Positions 48,001 through 52,415 of a stretch of 64,000 nucleotides of DNA are shown here, one piece after another. Source of the DNA: Siphonodentalium dalli. Lineage: Eukaryota; Mollusca; Scaphopoda; Gadilida; Siphonodentaliidae. The position numbers were made by a program, and so were the translations under genes. The notes under the pieces were generated by a model. The model was not told where the DNA came from. It saw only the letters and a program-made list of their open reading frames with translations, and did no database searches. The stretch is taken from the NCBI GenBank assembly GCA_032622095.1, contig CP136061.1, forward strand, positions 61,065,627-61,129,626, given 5' to 3'. Position 1 is the stretch's first letter; the number at the start of each line of letters is the position of its first letter.

Positions 48001-50564
48001 CTGCAAAAATAAGGCGAAGTGGACGGTGATAGGGCGACTTCTTCGCCCACGTCGCCCTCTCGGCTGGTCCCTGCTGTGAATGGCTTTATAAATATGTTAT
48101 CAATTTCGTGGTTCAGCCATTTATTGCTTTTTCGAGGGTTCGTAAATTCATGGTCTGCCAGTACTAACTGTCACCTACAAACTCCCAATAACAACAAACA
48201 AATCCAACTAATTGAACTTGAAAATAGGAAACTGTCGCATGGAAATTAGTTATGTTTAGGACCTAAATACAACGGTGTATGTGTGGGTATTCAACAAAAG
48301 ACCATAGGCAATGATAACTATCAGGCATATTGTCACCACAGGCTGTCCAAACACCCAAGTTTATTGGCTAAATGTGTTGAAATATTTGGACAAAAAAAGA
48401 TCAGCAGAAAGTTGGATATTTGACCTTTGTACAGTAAGAAACTCAGCAAGATAGAGTTCTCCCCCTTGCTATACTATGGGATAGAAGATATGCAAACTAC
48501 ATTACAGTTTGACAAGTGGTGTATTTTGGCCATTATGATGGTTATTTAAAGTATTATATCATCCATTGCGGTACATATACCGTCTCTAATTAATCAGTGG
48601 AATAAGTGAATCAAGACTTTTTATGATAATTTTGAAGATCACTTTATCTTTTCATTTCGACTGTATTTACATTCCGTATTTTTATATGAATTGGGATAAT
48701 TGGATATGTAGTTCTGGAGTAGTTACAAATTATTGTGCTGATATTAAAATCATATCAATTTAATACATATATTATTCTAGGTAATCCCTATATGATGTAC
48801 TGGTAGTACAATGTCATAATTTGTCATCCTTTATATCTGATTAAATTATCCATTACAAAGTACTCCCTACATATCTGGACCCATGTTTACTGTTGCAGTC
48901 TATGGGGAGGAAAAAAATAAAAATAAAACCCTCGCTCCCGCATTGATTTAAAAACAAATTGCCTGAGAATCAAATATCTTTGCTTATTTTATTTATTTTT
49001 ATGAATAAGAATGATTAAACAGTCTAATTATACCATACTCCATTAATATACTCCAAGATAGACAGAGTTACTGCCCTAGACTTTGAGTATACATTCTGTC
49101 AATGAGTTTATACCTCCCACATGACATTTCTCAAAATTGCGACTGCAATATTTTATAAGATATTTTTTTGTGGTATTATTAATTTTGTGGTTATCAACAA
49201 CCATGAATCCACAAAAATTGGACCACCACAAATAAATGTACTATTACAGTATATGGGAGTCTCCCATATGGAGTCTTGAATATATAAGAGAATATAAGAG
49301 AATACATTGGCCTAACAATATTTACCTTAACCTTTTAAGCCAGTGCATTCTCTTATATATGCTAGGCTTCTTATGGGAGACTCCCATTTATAAGAAAATG
49401 CATTCGCACTGGGTTTTTGCTAAATTTCAGGAATCTCCAGCATGGAAGGGTTAAATTATCATAACAAGTCTCAAATTAAAGGGGTACTGTACGCCATTTT
49501 CATTAAATTTCCGGTGACAACAACGATCTAATATCGCTAATATATAGAAACATAAGTAATTTGAGTCGAAGATGTATTCTGTAAACGCTCAGGTTAATAG
49601 GCTATCTTAAAATTTAATAATTTAAAAGTTAATAATTTGATATAAATTGAATTTATGACTGGAGCCATAAAATGGCGTCAATTAAATTACGAATTACCGT
49701 AATCAAAAACAGTAATTGAGGGATACTGGATTGTTAAACCGATCGCACACACCATCGCTTAAAATATTATGATGATACGGGGAGAACACTCAAGCCACTC
49801 ACTGACTAGCGACGATACAATAACTTAAATGATTATATGGGACTAGTATGCATATAATATAACTTTTATTTGATTCATTTGGTTGAAAACTTTACAAAAA
49901 TTACTCGACAACGACAATTTGTATTTTTGCATTCCGGTAAATTTGTCATCCGTAACATGACTTCGTACTCAACAGACTTTCAAATAATGGAAAAATTGTT
50001 ACCTTATTCTCCGACTCTGAGACTATAGAAACCAACAACAACATTTGGCGTACAGTACCCCTTTAATCGTCAGTCATATTACTGAAGGTTGTAATGCAGC
50101 TTTGGTGTTCATAATGGCAGAGAACAGGATTCCAATTATGATTACTAAACACATTACATTATGTGTTGTGCATGCTAAATTAACCACCACAATCCTCAAT
50201 TCATGTTGATACATACAGTAATGCCCTAAATAATATGTTACATATATGGCTTGTTGCCATTCATCGGAAAGCTCTCACTGAGAGCTTTCTGATGAATGGC
50301 AACAAGCCATATTTCTGACTAAATCCTGAAAAGTTACCCATAATTCTGCTGTGGTTAAGGAGTCGATTATTTAGGGCATTACTGTACATATCCTTTATTA
50401 CTTTCTTTGCAGGAGATGGATCTTGTTTTTATGTTAATGAAGTTCAGGATGTCGACTTTGAGTTGACGGGGCCAGACTGTGATCCAGTGTACAAACTCTC
50501 ACTAGATGGTACTCATCTGTTTAACGCATGTCGTGATGGGAGTATTCGGAAATACAAATTATGA
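12043..50564 (+). CDS. PAAF1: PAAF1, proteasomal ATPase-associated factor 1 (11 exons)
   Basis: WD40 beta-propeller protein, homologue of yeast Rpn14. In the family it binds 19S base ATPase subunits, chaperones regulatory-particle assembly and can restrain 26S activity in cytosol and nucleus. Exons: 12043-12098, 26041-26081, 31028-31131, 33520-33621, 35296-35391, 36630-36780, 38375-38569, 39877-39968, 43324-43439, 44858-44940, 50413-50564. They sum to 1188 nt, or 395 residues plus TGA, close to the roughly 390 residues usual for the family. Every junction has AG/GT and matching phase. Diagnostic stretches: ELTCQG (exon 3), GGLGVSS (5), CCRFFPSG and QLKIW (6), GRNVISCGRDGTAKLWD (7), GPDCDPVYK and CRDGSIRKY at the C-terminus. 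There is no internal stop or lost blade. Identification rests on remembered family sequence, not a search. Confidence 0.95.
12563..12754 (+). other. short open frame, possible exon remnant
   Basis: 63 codons of protein-like composition (MALLVTNWVLDLLDRGDNPF, then TIKSLYDQYDEVGEY). No family is recognised. It lies inside PAAF1 intron 1, close to the MULE remnant, so a transposon origin is likely. Not supported as a host gene. Confidence 0.25.
12805..12890. repeat. C-rich repeats (CCCGCCCCC)
   Basis: ACCCGCCCCC-type words occur about four times within 75 bp, separated by GAGACAA/GGACAA spacers. This is a C-rich island in an AT-rich intron. The minus strand could form a G-quadruplex and the plus strand an i-motif. 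Confidence 0.6.
13186..13440 (-). pseudogene. MULE-type transposase fragment (C-terminal part)
   Basis: Read on the minus strand, MVPFLQKEAQMV...RSRY is followed, after frame loss, by KIREFWDDYMSD, SFLKKCSNVYG and a CAG-rich (Gln) tail. The FLQKEAQMV motif and the trailing FW..Y......FL segment are typical of the C-terminus of MULE-like transposases in animals. At least one stop (TAG after GHED) and a frameshift break it. Its upstream partner is at 17235-17460; the two are split by an inserted tandem-core element. The family call is from memory. Confidence 0.6.
13496..13896. repeat. dispersed 13-bp inverted-repeat motif GTCACGGAGTGAC (left cluster)
   Basis: Copies at 13496-13508, 13674-13686, 13862-13874 and a variant GTCACGGTGTGAC at 13884-13896. 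GTCAC and GTGAC are complementary arms with a GGA spacer. Further copies lie at 16689-16714 and 16879-16891, on the other side of the inserted element. Confidence 0.85.
14930..16578 (-). mobile_element. tandem-core repeat element, family T (copy B, minus orientation)
   Basis: On the minus strand it runs from TAGCTCAACTTTACTTTGTA (16578) to CAAGTTGAGCTACAGTG and GTGTCAATGACACTTTCATT (14930). Between them are about nine ~160-bp units, each with CCAAGATGGC.GC.GGCGGCCATG. Units of two kinds alternate (X, X, Y), giving a higher-order period near 482 bp. A (CA)n tract adjoins the array at about 16478-16510. The architecture (short ends, ~160-bp core, microsatellite) resembles the pearl/Helentron-like elements of bivalves; that link is inference. 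Confidence 0.8.
16688..16891. repeat. GTCACGGAGTGAC motif, right cluster with 28-bp palindrome
   Basis: At 16688-16715 two motif copies meet head to head to form a perfect palindrome centred on TGACGTCA, a CRE-type site. A single copy follows at 16879-16891. The motif is confined to the host sequence flanking the tandem-core insertion. Confidence 0.85.
17235..17460 (-). pseudogene. MULE-type transposase fragment (upstream part, with stop)
   Basis: Minus-strand reading FERCRRNWVYQEYYDRTSEG, then KIREVLDYMQRQWITSSSFPPES, a TGA stop where Trp is expected, then LYDVRTNNDIKAWH. The FP(P)E.W...VRTNN..E.WH signature is typical of MULE-like transposases. The Trp-to-stop change shows decay. The order relative to 13186-13440 is correct for one minus-strand gene. 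Confidence 0.65.
17660..17810 (+). other. open exon-like stretch, unrecognised
   Basis: After an AG at about 17672 the plus strand reads LPEVENLTLHMCGLAPLDLV, then DFMIDFVKANQDAGPNDLKD, and stops. It looks protein-like, but I recognise no family and found no partner exon. It lies inside PAAF1 intron 1 between transposon pieces. Confidence 0.25.
17827..18801. mobile_element. hAT-type non-autonomous element with 8-bp TSD
   Basis: Terminal inverted repeats TAGGGCTGCACGGTA and TACCGTGCAGCCCTA are perfect over 15 bp. They are flanked by identical 8-bp duplications ATTCCACC (17819-17826 and 18802-18809). The GGGCTGCACG end and 8-bp duplication are diagnostic of hAT. The subterminal parts contain CGAATAA repeats. 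The 975 bp hold no transposase. Confidence 0.9.
19496..20180 (+). mobile_element. tandem-core repeat element, family T (copy C)
   Basis: Starts GCTCAATTTGACTTGTCAAG, contains about four core units (CACCCTACAGGCCGCATCCC, CTAGATGGGAGC, AAAAACATGGC) and ends with CCAAGTTGACCTAAAGTTTC and CATTGACACTTTCGTT. Termini are diverged from the AGCTCAACTTG consensus. Confidence 0.75.
20185..21790. other. PAAF1 intron 1, no feature recognised
   Basis: AT-rich. Minus-strand open frames at 20804-21085 and 21392-21721 show no family motif or consistent splice context and are not called. A small inverted repeat (ATCCAAAAGC / GCTTTTTGGAT) lies near 20470-20505. Confidence 0.35.
21855..22123 (-). pseudogene. 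SWIM-type zinc-finger exon remnant
   Basis: From ATG at 22123 the minus strand reads MSDNKERRVSNLVDLPPDFA, then GYKYFSEGYIHSVSMF, HRSMMKNEP, and ends near IHCSC. The order GYIHSV, then HRSMxKNEP, then CSC matches the N-terminal part of SWIM zinc-finger proteins, often fused to YqaJ-type recombinase domains in invertebrate mobile genes. A possible donor (GTATAT) follows CSCQA. The distal CxH half and the nuclease domain are not found nearby, so I treat it as a fragment. Recognition is from memory. Confidence 0.45.
22700..23310. mobile_element. repeat element with ~157-bp tandem core (family U)
   Basis: Begins ATACCCCCACTTTCGAAG, AATGGGGGGTATAC and a (GTCC)n/(CCGT)n run. Three diverged ~157-bp units follow, with ATGAACCGATTTCAATAAT and TTCGACTTATTTTGACTTAG. 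It ends near GGTGGGGGTATGCTAGCACT. A relative occurs at 58085-58640. It is non-coding; the Arg/Gly-rich minus-strand frame here is repeat-derived. Confidence 0.7.
23700..24067. repeat. two tandem copies of a ~187-bp unit
   Basis: Both copies contain GATAACTCTAGTTTGGATTA, TATCTGAACC/GATCTGAACC, and TTCGAATATGGGTTCCATCC followed by AATTATTTTTACA. Spacing of the landmarks is about 187 bp. Confidence 0.8.
24068..26040. other. PAAF1 intron 1, 3' part
   Basis: AT-rich, with no repeat boundary or exon recognised before the exon 2 acceptor. An 89-codon plus-strand frame at 25090-25359 has no recognisable motif. Confidence 0.35.
26041..26081 (+). CDS. PAAF1: PAAF1 exon 2 (41-nt micro-exon)
   Basis: Lies between ATAATTTCAG and GTGAGT. 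It completes the split Arg codon and encodes AAQGKSWVSYKLH plus one base of the next codon. The xGxxWVS pattern aligns with the family's GEAWLS segment, and only this exon joins exons 1 and 3 in phase. The donor is 25 bp from the start of the 33-bp minisatellite. Confidence 0.88.
26100..29536. repeat. 33-bp minisatellite, about 104 copies
   Basis: Unit CAGGTAGTTAACTGTTCTGA + TTAGTGTACAACA (33 bp), repeated without interruption for about 3.44 kb. Variation is concentrated at a few positions: TGTT/TATT, TCTG/TATG, GTG/GTC and CAAC/CAAT. The period is divisible by three, so long artificial open frames appear on the minus strand. The array begins 25 bp after the exon 2 donor and ends in unique sequence. 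Confidence 0.97.
29537..30746. other. PAAF1 intron 2, unique sequence after the minisatellite
   Basis: No gene or repeat boundary recognised. The open frame at 30467-30700 has no family motif. Confidence 0.35.
30747..30997. mobile_element. TTAA-bounded MITE, family M1 (second copy)
   Basis: Begins TTAACCCTTTCTATACTAGA and ends TTTAGTAAAGAAAGGTTTAA. The interior matches 7947-8207 and includes ATTGGAATGGTCTATTATGC and GGAACTACTCGTCAATGAG. It ends about 31 bp before PAAF1 exon 3. Fragments of the same family occur near 35880, 39000-39310, 40865-41040 and 43470-43560. Confidence 0.75.
31028..31131 (+). CDS. PAAF1: PAAF1 exon 3
   Basis: Acceptor TTTCATCATAG, donor GAG|GTTAGT. Encodes LPGVHGELTCQGLSSDGRPY and on to SDGFTVSDVSE, matching the conserved LTCQG...GFTV segment before the propeller. 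The preceding MITE ends about 31 bp upstream. The donor and the first bases of the intron are repeated downstream by a tandem duplication. Confidence 0.93.
31132..31420. repeat. tandem triplication including the exon 3 splice donor
   Basis: GGTTAGTTCTAATTTA.ATCTTAA, which is the exon 3 donor plus the first intron bases, recurs at 31131, 31269 and 31406. Each is followed by the same MITE left half (CCTTTCAT, GCATTAAAGACC, TTCTCTTATATATG). Units are 137-138 bp. Confidence 0.9.
31151..31691. mobile_element. TTAA-bounded double-hairpin MITE, family M2 (expanded copy)
   Basis: Ends are TTAACCCTTTCATTGACGGG and CAGTCATCAAAGGGTTAA. Internal hairpins pair CATTCTCTTATATATGCGAG with CGCATATATAAGAGAATGCA around an ATAGGTCG or CTATGG loop. 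This copy is enlarged by the 137-bp triplication. Other copies: 35556-35790, 38823-38994, 41474-41736, 46067-46133, 49254-49454, 52416-52686. Confidence 0.8.
31692..32192. repeat. dispersed ~500-bp repeat, family R (copy 1)
   Basis: Shares long stretches with 51230-51745 and part of 41250-41440: TTTAGAAATAA, CCTCAAGAATAT, CACAAAACAC, GTACTGTACTGT, CTTTTGTTTACTAACAC, and CATGATATTTATGAT-like words in the same order. Non-coding. Confidence 0.7.
32193..32440. mobile_element. TTAA-bounded MITE, family M3, with M2 hairpin inside
   Basis: Begins TTAACCCTTTGAGTGCCAGG and ends CTGGCACTCAAATGGTTAA. The right part (TGGGTTGATACAAAAATCG) matches the fold-back MITE at 38584-38790. Its middle carries an M2-type hairpin (TTCTCTTATATATGCGAGGC and its complement), so it is a nested or chimaeric copy. 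Confidence 0.75.
33197..33505. repeat. diverged direct repeat before PAAF1 exon 4
   Basis: Two copies (about 33197-33293 and 33389-33505) share TATTTACAGT, GGATAAC.TTCATTGGTC, GGGCTGATT and ATCTATTTACAGTAAT.TGTAAG. The second copy ends a few bases before the exon 4 acceptor. Confidence 0.7.
33520..33621 (+). CDS. PAAF1: PAAF1 exon 4
   Basis: Acceptor TTTTCTCATTACAG, donor ACA|GTGAGT, 34 codons, phase 0 at both ends. Encodes KHISVTY...FFSPNDTYRDIHKERKT, matching the weakly conserved linker ahead of the first blade. Confidence 0.88.
34285..35280 (+). mobile_element. tandem-core repeat element, family T (copy D)
   Basis: Begins ATAGCTCAACTTGACAAAGT and ends CTCTCCAAGTTGAGCTTCAG, then GAATTGACACTTTCATTTA, giving AGCTCAACTTG terminal inverted repeats. 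Six or so ~160-bp core units lie between. The right end sits about 15 bp before the exon 5 acceptor, so the element borders the polypyrimidine tract. Confidence 0.85.
35296..35391 (+). CDS. PAAF1: PAAF1 exon 5 (WD blade)
   Basis: Acceptor CTGTTTCTTGTAG, donor AGG|GTATGT, 32 codons, phase 0. Encodes VHCVDTSSGGLGVSS...RLRLWQTSNGEVR, a WD40 blade ending in LRLWQ. A tandem-core element ends only about 15 bp before its acceptor. Confidence 0.95.
35556..35790. mobile_element. TTAA-bounded double-hairpin MITE, family M2
   Basis: TTAACCCTTTCATGACAGGA to CCAGTTATGGAAGGGTTAA. Contains the M2 hairpin words TTCTCTTATATATG and ATATATAAGAGAATGCACTG. The second hairpin is partly deleted. Confidence 0.8.
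36321..36643. repeat. duplicated exon 6 acceptor flanking an inserted intron segment
   Basis: TTGTTTTATAGAGAGAACTA-like sequence at 36321-36347 repeats the real acceptor and exon start at 36617-36642. The DNA between them (36368-36607) is a second copy of 37888-38117, including a family T right end. The result is a decoy 3' splice site 298 bp upstream of exon 6. Confidence 0.8.
36630..36780 (+). CDS. PAAF1: PAAF1 exon 6 (WD blade)
   Basis: Acceptor TTTTTATAG, donor G|GTATCT. Encodes RELEGHLSDIYCCRFFPSG, then ADMQLKIW and LLGHKAG. Two GH dipeptides and a KIW end mark a full blade. The acceptor and exon start are duplicated at 36321-36347. Confidence 0.96.
36797..38020 (+). mobile_element. tandem-core repeat element, family T (copy E)
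   Basis: Starts TAGCTCAACTTGACTAAGTC (itself followed by its complement AAGTTTGAGCTA) and ends CTCTCCAAGTTCAGCTACAA, then TGTCATTGACACTTTCATTA. Core units are more diverged than in copies B and D. It lies in PAAF1 intron 6, 16 bp after the exon 6 donor. Confidence 0.8.
38375..38569 (+). CDS. PAAF1: PAAF1 exon 7 (WD blade)
   Basis: Acceptor AATTTTTAAG, donor A|GTAAGT. Encodes ILDIAIIEKGRNVISCGRDG, TAKLWD and NGCSLGTP...LGTPDSPVS. The strongest WD signature of the gene. A fold-back MITE starts 15 bp after the donor. Confidence 0.96.
38584..38790. mobile_element. TTAA-bounded fold-back MITE, family M3
   Basis: Almost the whole 207 bp is one inverted repeat: TTAACCCTTTCAGTGCCAAG ... CTTGGCACTGAAAGGGTTAA, with arms of about 100 bp and a tiny loop around AAAGCGCTCTTT. 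Arm identity is near perfect, so the insertion or conversion is recent. It begins 15 bp after the PAAF1 exon 7 donor. Confidence 0.92.
38823..38994. mobile_element. double-hairpin MITE, family M2 (right end lost)
   Basis: Begins TTAACCCTTCCATGACTGGA and carries the first M2 hairpin (TTCTCTTATATATGCGAGTC and its complement) and the start of the second. It then merges with a family M1 fragment (GCAATGGTCTAATATTCATC). Confidence 0.75.
39114..39264. mobile_element. hairpin MITE, family M4 (fold-back form)
   Basis: AAGCCTTGAAATA, TGTCTGTCATTTGCAGAATG, AGGTCCCCAGAGGGTGAATTT pairs with its complement ending TATTTCAAGGCTT. It is inserted inside an M1 fragment, whose sequence resumes with GTTGAACTTATTTTATCTGA. 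Longer members of the family lie at 45480-45923 and 53242-53885. Confidence 0.88.
39644..39803. mobile_element. hairpin MITE, family M5
   Basis: An imperfect inverted repeat: ATTGGATCCACCAGCC, GTAGTTTTAGT, TCAAAGTTTTGGAGTAG pairs with CTACTCCAAAACTTTGA, ACTAAAACCACG, GCTGG and GATGAATCCAAT. It ends about 75 bp before PAAF1 exon 8. Confidence 0.8.
39877..39968 (+). CDS. PAAF1: PAAF1 exon 8
   Basis: Acceptor TCCTCTACAG, donor AAG|GTGAAT. Encodes EKEVMTEGKLLLLACENKTL and QAYGLHSKKK, matching the family segment with a KxLLLA core. Confidence 0.93.
40494..40856. mobile_element. hAT-type MITE with near-perfect 8-bp TSD
   Basis: Ends TAGGTCTGCAATGAT and ATCGTTGCAGCCCTA form an imperfect terminal inverted repeat of the hAT GGGCTGCA type. 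Flanking 8-mers are ATTTGTCG (40486-40493) and ATTTGTTG (40857-40864). The 363 bp are rich in TATCGCGATAC/ATCGTATC words and hold no transposase. Confidence 0.82.
41250..41440. repeat. dispersed repeat, family R (partial copy)
   Basis: GTGGCATTTCTAACTAAAGT, TTTGCTTATA, ATTTATGATTGGTATAAGAA and TTCTGTTTATAGTGGTTTTAAC match 51540-51745 and 31985-32192. Confidence 0.65.
41474..41736. mobile_element. TTAA-bounded double-hairpin MITE, family M2 (complete)
   Basis: TTAACCCTTACATGACTGGA to CAGCTCCCATCATGAAACAG plus TTAA. Two hairpins in tandem, each pairing TTCTC.TATATATGCGAG with its complement, separated by ACAATATTTACCTTGCC. This is the clearest intact example of the family layout. Confidence 0.85.
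42150..43024. mobile_element. possible element with nested palindromic ends
   Basis: At the right, 42944-43024 is an inverted repeat (CTACGAGATAACTCGTAG, GGCACC and complement), each arm itself palindromic. At the left, CTACTACGAGTTAACTCATAGTAG (42171-42194) is related. Whether the two mark one ~870-bp element is unproven. Confidence 0.4.
43324..43439 (+). CDS. PAAF1: PAAF1 exon 9 (WD blade)
   Basis: Acceptor TGAAATTATTTCAG, donor AG|GTATTC. Encodes IFQLDCHDAVNCCDIV...VVCGMQDGHISIIDIRNH, a blade with the AVNCC and DGxI core of the family. Confidence 0.93.
44457..44580. repeat. 21-bp tandem repeat, about 5.5 copies
   Basis: Unit AACTCAGGTGCCACCCCGATT with C/T and A/G variants, decaying toward the right end. 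Confidence 0.85.
44858..44940 (+). CDS. PAAF1: PAAF1 exon 10
   Basis: Acceptor TTTTTCACACATGTAG, donor G|GTAAGC. Encodes VPLKEWKEYRGIVHSVKSYK and QGFFVST. Phase 2 in, phase 1 out, consistent with exons 9 and 11. Confidence 0.92.
44963..45439. mobile_element. TTAA-bounded MITE, family M6 (minus copy)
   Basis: Reverse-complement relative of 51743-52176, ending GGATTAAGTACCTTTAAA. Shared words include GGTAAAAAATATTTGATTCG, TCGGACCAAATTGCGGATGA and ATGTTGATAAATAACA. The left end is diverged. Confidence 0.7.
45480..45923. mobile_element. MITE, family M4 (long form)
   Basis: Ends TCCGTAATTTGCAGAATGAG and GACCTCATTCTGCAAATGAC + AGACACAC. The interior contains inverted pairs of CCCAGAGGGTGAATTTAG and CCTAATTTGCAGAAGATAAA, shared with 53242-53885. 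Confidence 0.75.
46067..46133. mobile_element. double-hairpin MITE, family M2 (left end only)
   Basis: TTAACCCTTCCATGACTGGA through GTGCCAATGCATTCTCTTA, then cut at the hAT insertion. The MITE does not resume after the hAT element, so its right side was lost. Confidence 0.75.
46142..48073 (-). mobile_element. hAT element with perfect 8-bp TSD
   Basis: Terminal inverted repeats CAGGGACCAGCC and GGCTGGTCCCTG are perfect. The 8-bp duplication CTGTGAAT flanks both sides (46134-46141, 48074-48081). Subterminal repeats carry TTCGCCCTAT and AAGGCGAAGTGG in both orientations. At 1.93 kb it is shorter than autonomous hATs. It keeps one coding exon (47273-47528) but no recognisable transposase core. 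An internal direct repeat (GACTGGGGCTCAAAATGGGT and TTGAAGCCACGTGTTTCATA) occurs at about 46964-47020 and 47102-47155. Confidence 0.93.
47273..47528 (-). CDS. hAT-associated TTF/BED-like zinc-finger exon (partial)
   Basis: ATG at 47528 gives MSLVSWLSGKVSKKRK, a basic Lys-rich stretch, then DWYVKDESGKWHCSVC and TTNYRRHATCKY at the end, where GTAAGT (47267-47272) is a good donor. W.C..C followed by ..H...C/K is the TTF-type or BED-like zinc finger found N-terminal to hAT transposases and their domesticated relatives, where it binds the element ends. The transposase exon should follow at lower coordinates, but none is readable, so this copy is probably defective. The longer open frame upstream of the ATG is not needed. 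Confidence 0.65.
49254..49454. mobile_element. double-hairpin MITE, family M2 (left truncated)
   Basis: Starts within the first hairpin (GGGAGTCTCCCATATGGAGT), has the complete second hairpin (TTCTCTTATATATGCTAGGC and complement) and ends CATGGAAGGGTTAA. Confidence 0.75.
49476..50066. mobile_element. TTAA-bounded MITE, family M7
   Basis: Perfect terminal inverted repeats TTAAAGGGGTACTGTACGCC and GGCGTACAGTACCCCTTTAA; 591 bp, no coding capacity. The interior is AT-rich and unlike the other families. Confidence 0.9.
50215..50386. mobile_element. hairpin MITE, family M8 (left arm deleted)
   Basis: TACAGTAATGCCCTAAATAAT and ATTATTTAGGGCATTACTGTA form the ends. The centre pairs ATGGCTTGTTGCCATTCAT with its complement around CTCTCACTGAGAG. 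Compared with 52978-53193, the left arm lost about 45 bp. It ends 26 bp before PAAF1 exon 11. Confidence 0.85.
50413..50564 (+). CDS. PAAF1: PAAF1 exon 11 (terminal)
   Basis: Acceptor TTTCTTTGCAG. Encodes DGSCFYVN...ELTGPDCDPVYKLS...ACRDGSIRKYKL and TGA at 50562-50564. This is the conserved C-terminal blade. A hairpin MITE ends about 26 bp before the exon. AATAAA at 50629-50634 is the likely poly(A) signal, with another at 50755-50760. Confidence 0.95.
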
Positions 50565-51229
50565 TCATATCAACAAGAAATCTCATCGTTCATTTTCATT
50601 CTGGTCATTGATGAAATCTCAGTCATTTAATAAATTATTCTCATTCAATAACCTGGATATTTGCTTCAATGTGCATAACAAATTCTTATTTCTTACCCAT
50701 ATGGCCATGCATCGATCGGATCAGCACATTGAATTTTCTCAACGAAATAGATAAAATAAAACACACTTTAATTGAAAATCAAATTAATTGTGGATCGCAT
50801 TAAGATATATTTCACAAGAGTGAATATACCCTAAATAACCACAAAGATTTTGGAAACGGTTTGAGATTATGATGAGAGCTTTGTTCTGTATTTTTTCCAC
50901 ACCCTTCTATGAGGTATGCCTAAACCTTTGCTGTGACATTCATTGATAATGTACTCAACATCAGAACTATAAGTTGCTAGATTCCATTTTTCACCAGTTT
51001 TATTCACGAAAAATCCTATTTTACCCCAAAATCAGAAATCGTACAAAAAGGCAACACCAGCATGTTATCTGTTGTATAAGTAATTCAGTTTGTTACTCTT
51101 CCACATGGTTCAATTAAAAATAAGTGTCGATTCTACTCCCGCTAATAAATGTGTAGTGCCTATATAGAAATATAAGTGATGACCGGATGCGGCATGGTTG
51201 ATATGTGAATGCTTGTCACTGGCAATCTG
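50565..51229. other. PAAF1 3' flank
   Basis: Probable 3' UTR followed by unique AT-rich sequence. No further gene recognised. Confidence 0.4.
50629..50634 (+). terminator. PAAF1 poly(A) signal AATAAA
   Basis: First canonical AATAAA after the PAAF1 stop codon, 65 nt downstream. A second lies at 50755-50760. Confidence 0.5.
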
Positions 51230-51742
51230 GTGCCCGATTAAAGGAATGGATGACCTTGGTTGTAGGTTATAATTTAGAAATAAAAGTTATAAAATTGGTA
51301 AAATTTCCTCAAGAATATGCTAATATTATAGATTATGATAGTATGAATGTGATATTATCCACAAAACACTTCATGTGAGCTGAGCGATTGTTTATATACA
51401 GCACGTAAAGTGTGTGCAATAAGCAAAACACTCAACACCGTGGCAATTGTTTTTGAGAGAGTGATTCACTGTGACCCATGAACACCAAAATCTTGAGTGG
51501 GATTAGCGAGGGCTATACTAGTATCCTGTAAACTACATGGTGGCATTTTTAACCAAAGTTTACATTGTGGGTTCCCCCAGTGTTGATTGTTTTGCTTATC
51601 GAACACTCTTTATGTACTGTACTGTGACAGAATTTGGCTTTTGTTTACTAACACTGTGTAAAATCTTGAAAAAAACATGCTATTTACACAATATTTATGA
51701 TTGGTATAAGAACAAATTCTGTCTATATTTTTATATTCATTT
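51230..51742. repeat. dispersed ~500-bp repeat, family R (copy 3)
   Basis: TTAGAAATAAAAGTT, CCTCAAGAATATGCTA, CACAAAACACTT, TTTACTAACACTGTG and ATTTATGATTGGTATAAGAA occur in the same order as at 31692-32192. Confidence 0.7.
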
Positions 51743-52176
51743 AAAGGTACTCAATCTGATCAGATGGTCATCAAGATACAACAACAGCATTTCTTCAAAT
51801 CATGCTTCAGTTATCAGAATCGATTTATTGCAACAAAATGGTTTCAAATTTCCCAAAACATGTTATTTATCAACATTTTGTTCAACAAAATATGGCTGTA
51901 TTATCACTTGAGTATCACGAAATTTGGCTGTATTACCACTTGGTTTTAGAGTTAAACGTCTTCATCCGCAATTTTGTGCGAGACCATCCGTTTGACCACT
52001 TGTTTCTTGGCCAGATTTAATTGCACATCTCGAGAAATAACAAACTTCAAAAATAGATATCTGATCACTTTGAGCTTTGATGGGTGGGTTCCTCGGCTCG
52101 AATCAAATATTTTTTACCCCCAAAGCCAAAGAAATAGTAATTTAGGAGTGTTAATATGGATTGAGTACCTTTAAGG
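51743..52176. mobile_element. TTAA-bounded MITE, family M6
   Basis: Perfect 16-bp terminal inverted repeats TTAAAGGTACTCAATC and GATTGAGTACCTTTAA. An inverted relative lies at 44963-45439. The open frames inside are repeat-derived. Confidence 0.85.
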
Positions 52177-52415
52177 CCATTCCTATCTTCAACAAAACAA
52201 TTCTAGCCATCAACTAGCCATAATACACCTGAAAATGGCATACCAAAAGAGTGGGATGACATCCTTATTATTATAACATGCATGTATAGCTGTACTCCAA
52301 ATCCAAATGAAAGAATAAAAATCAATTTGGTATTCCATATTCCTATTCAGCTGTATGTTTATGTTGTCATGATATCGAAATATCTTGGAATATAAATTAC
52401 TTGTAAACCATTCCA

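Noticed and set aside
51537-52174. Overlapping 60-124-codon plus-strand frames
   Set aside because: They cover the family R repeat and M6 MITE and shift frame freely.
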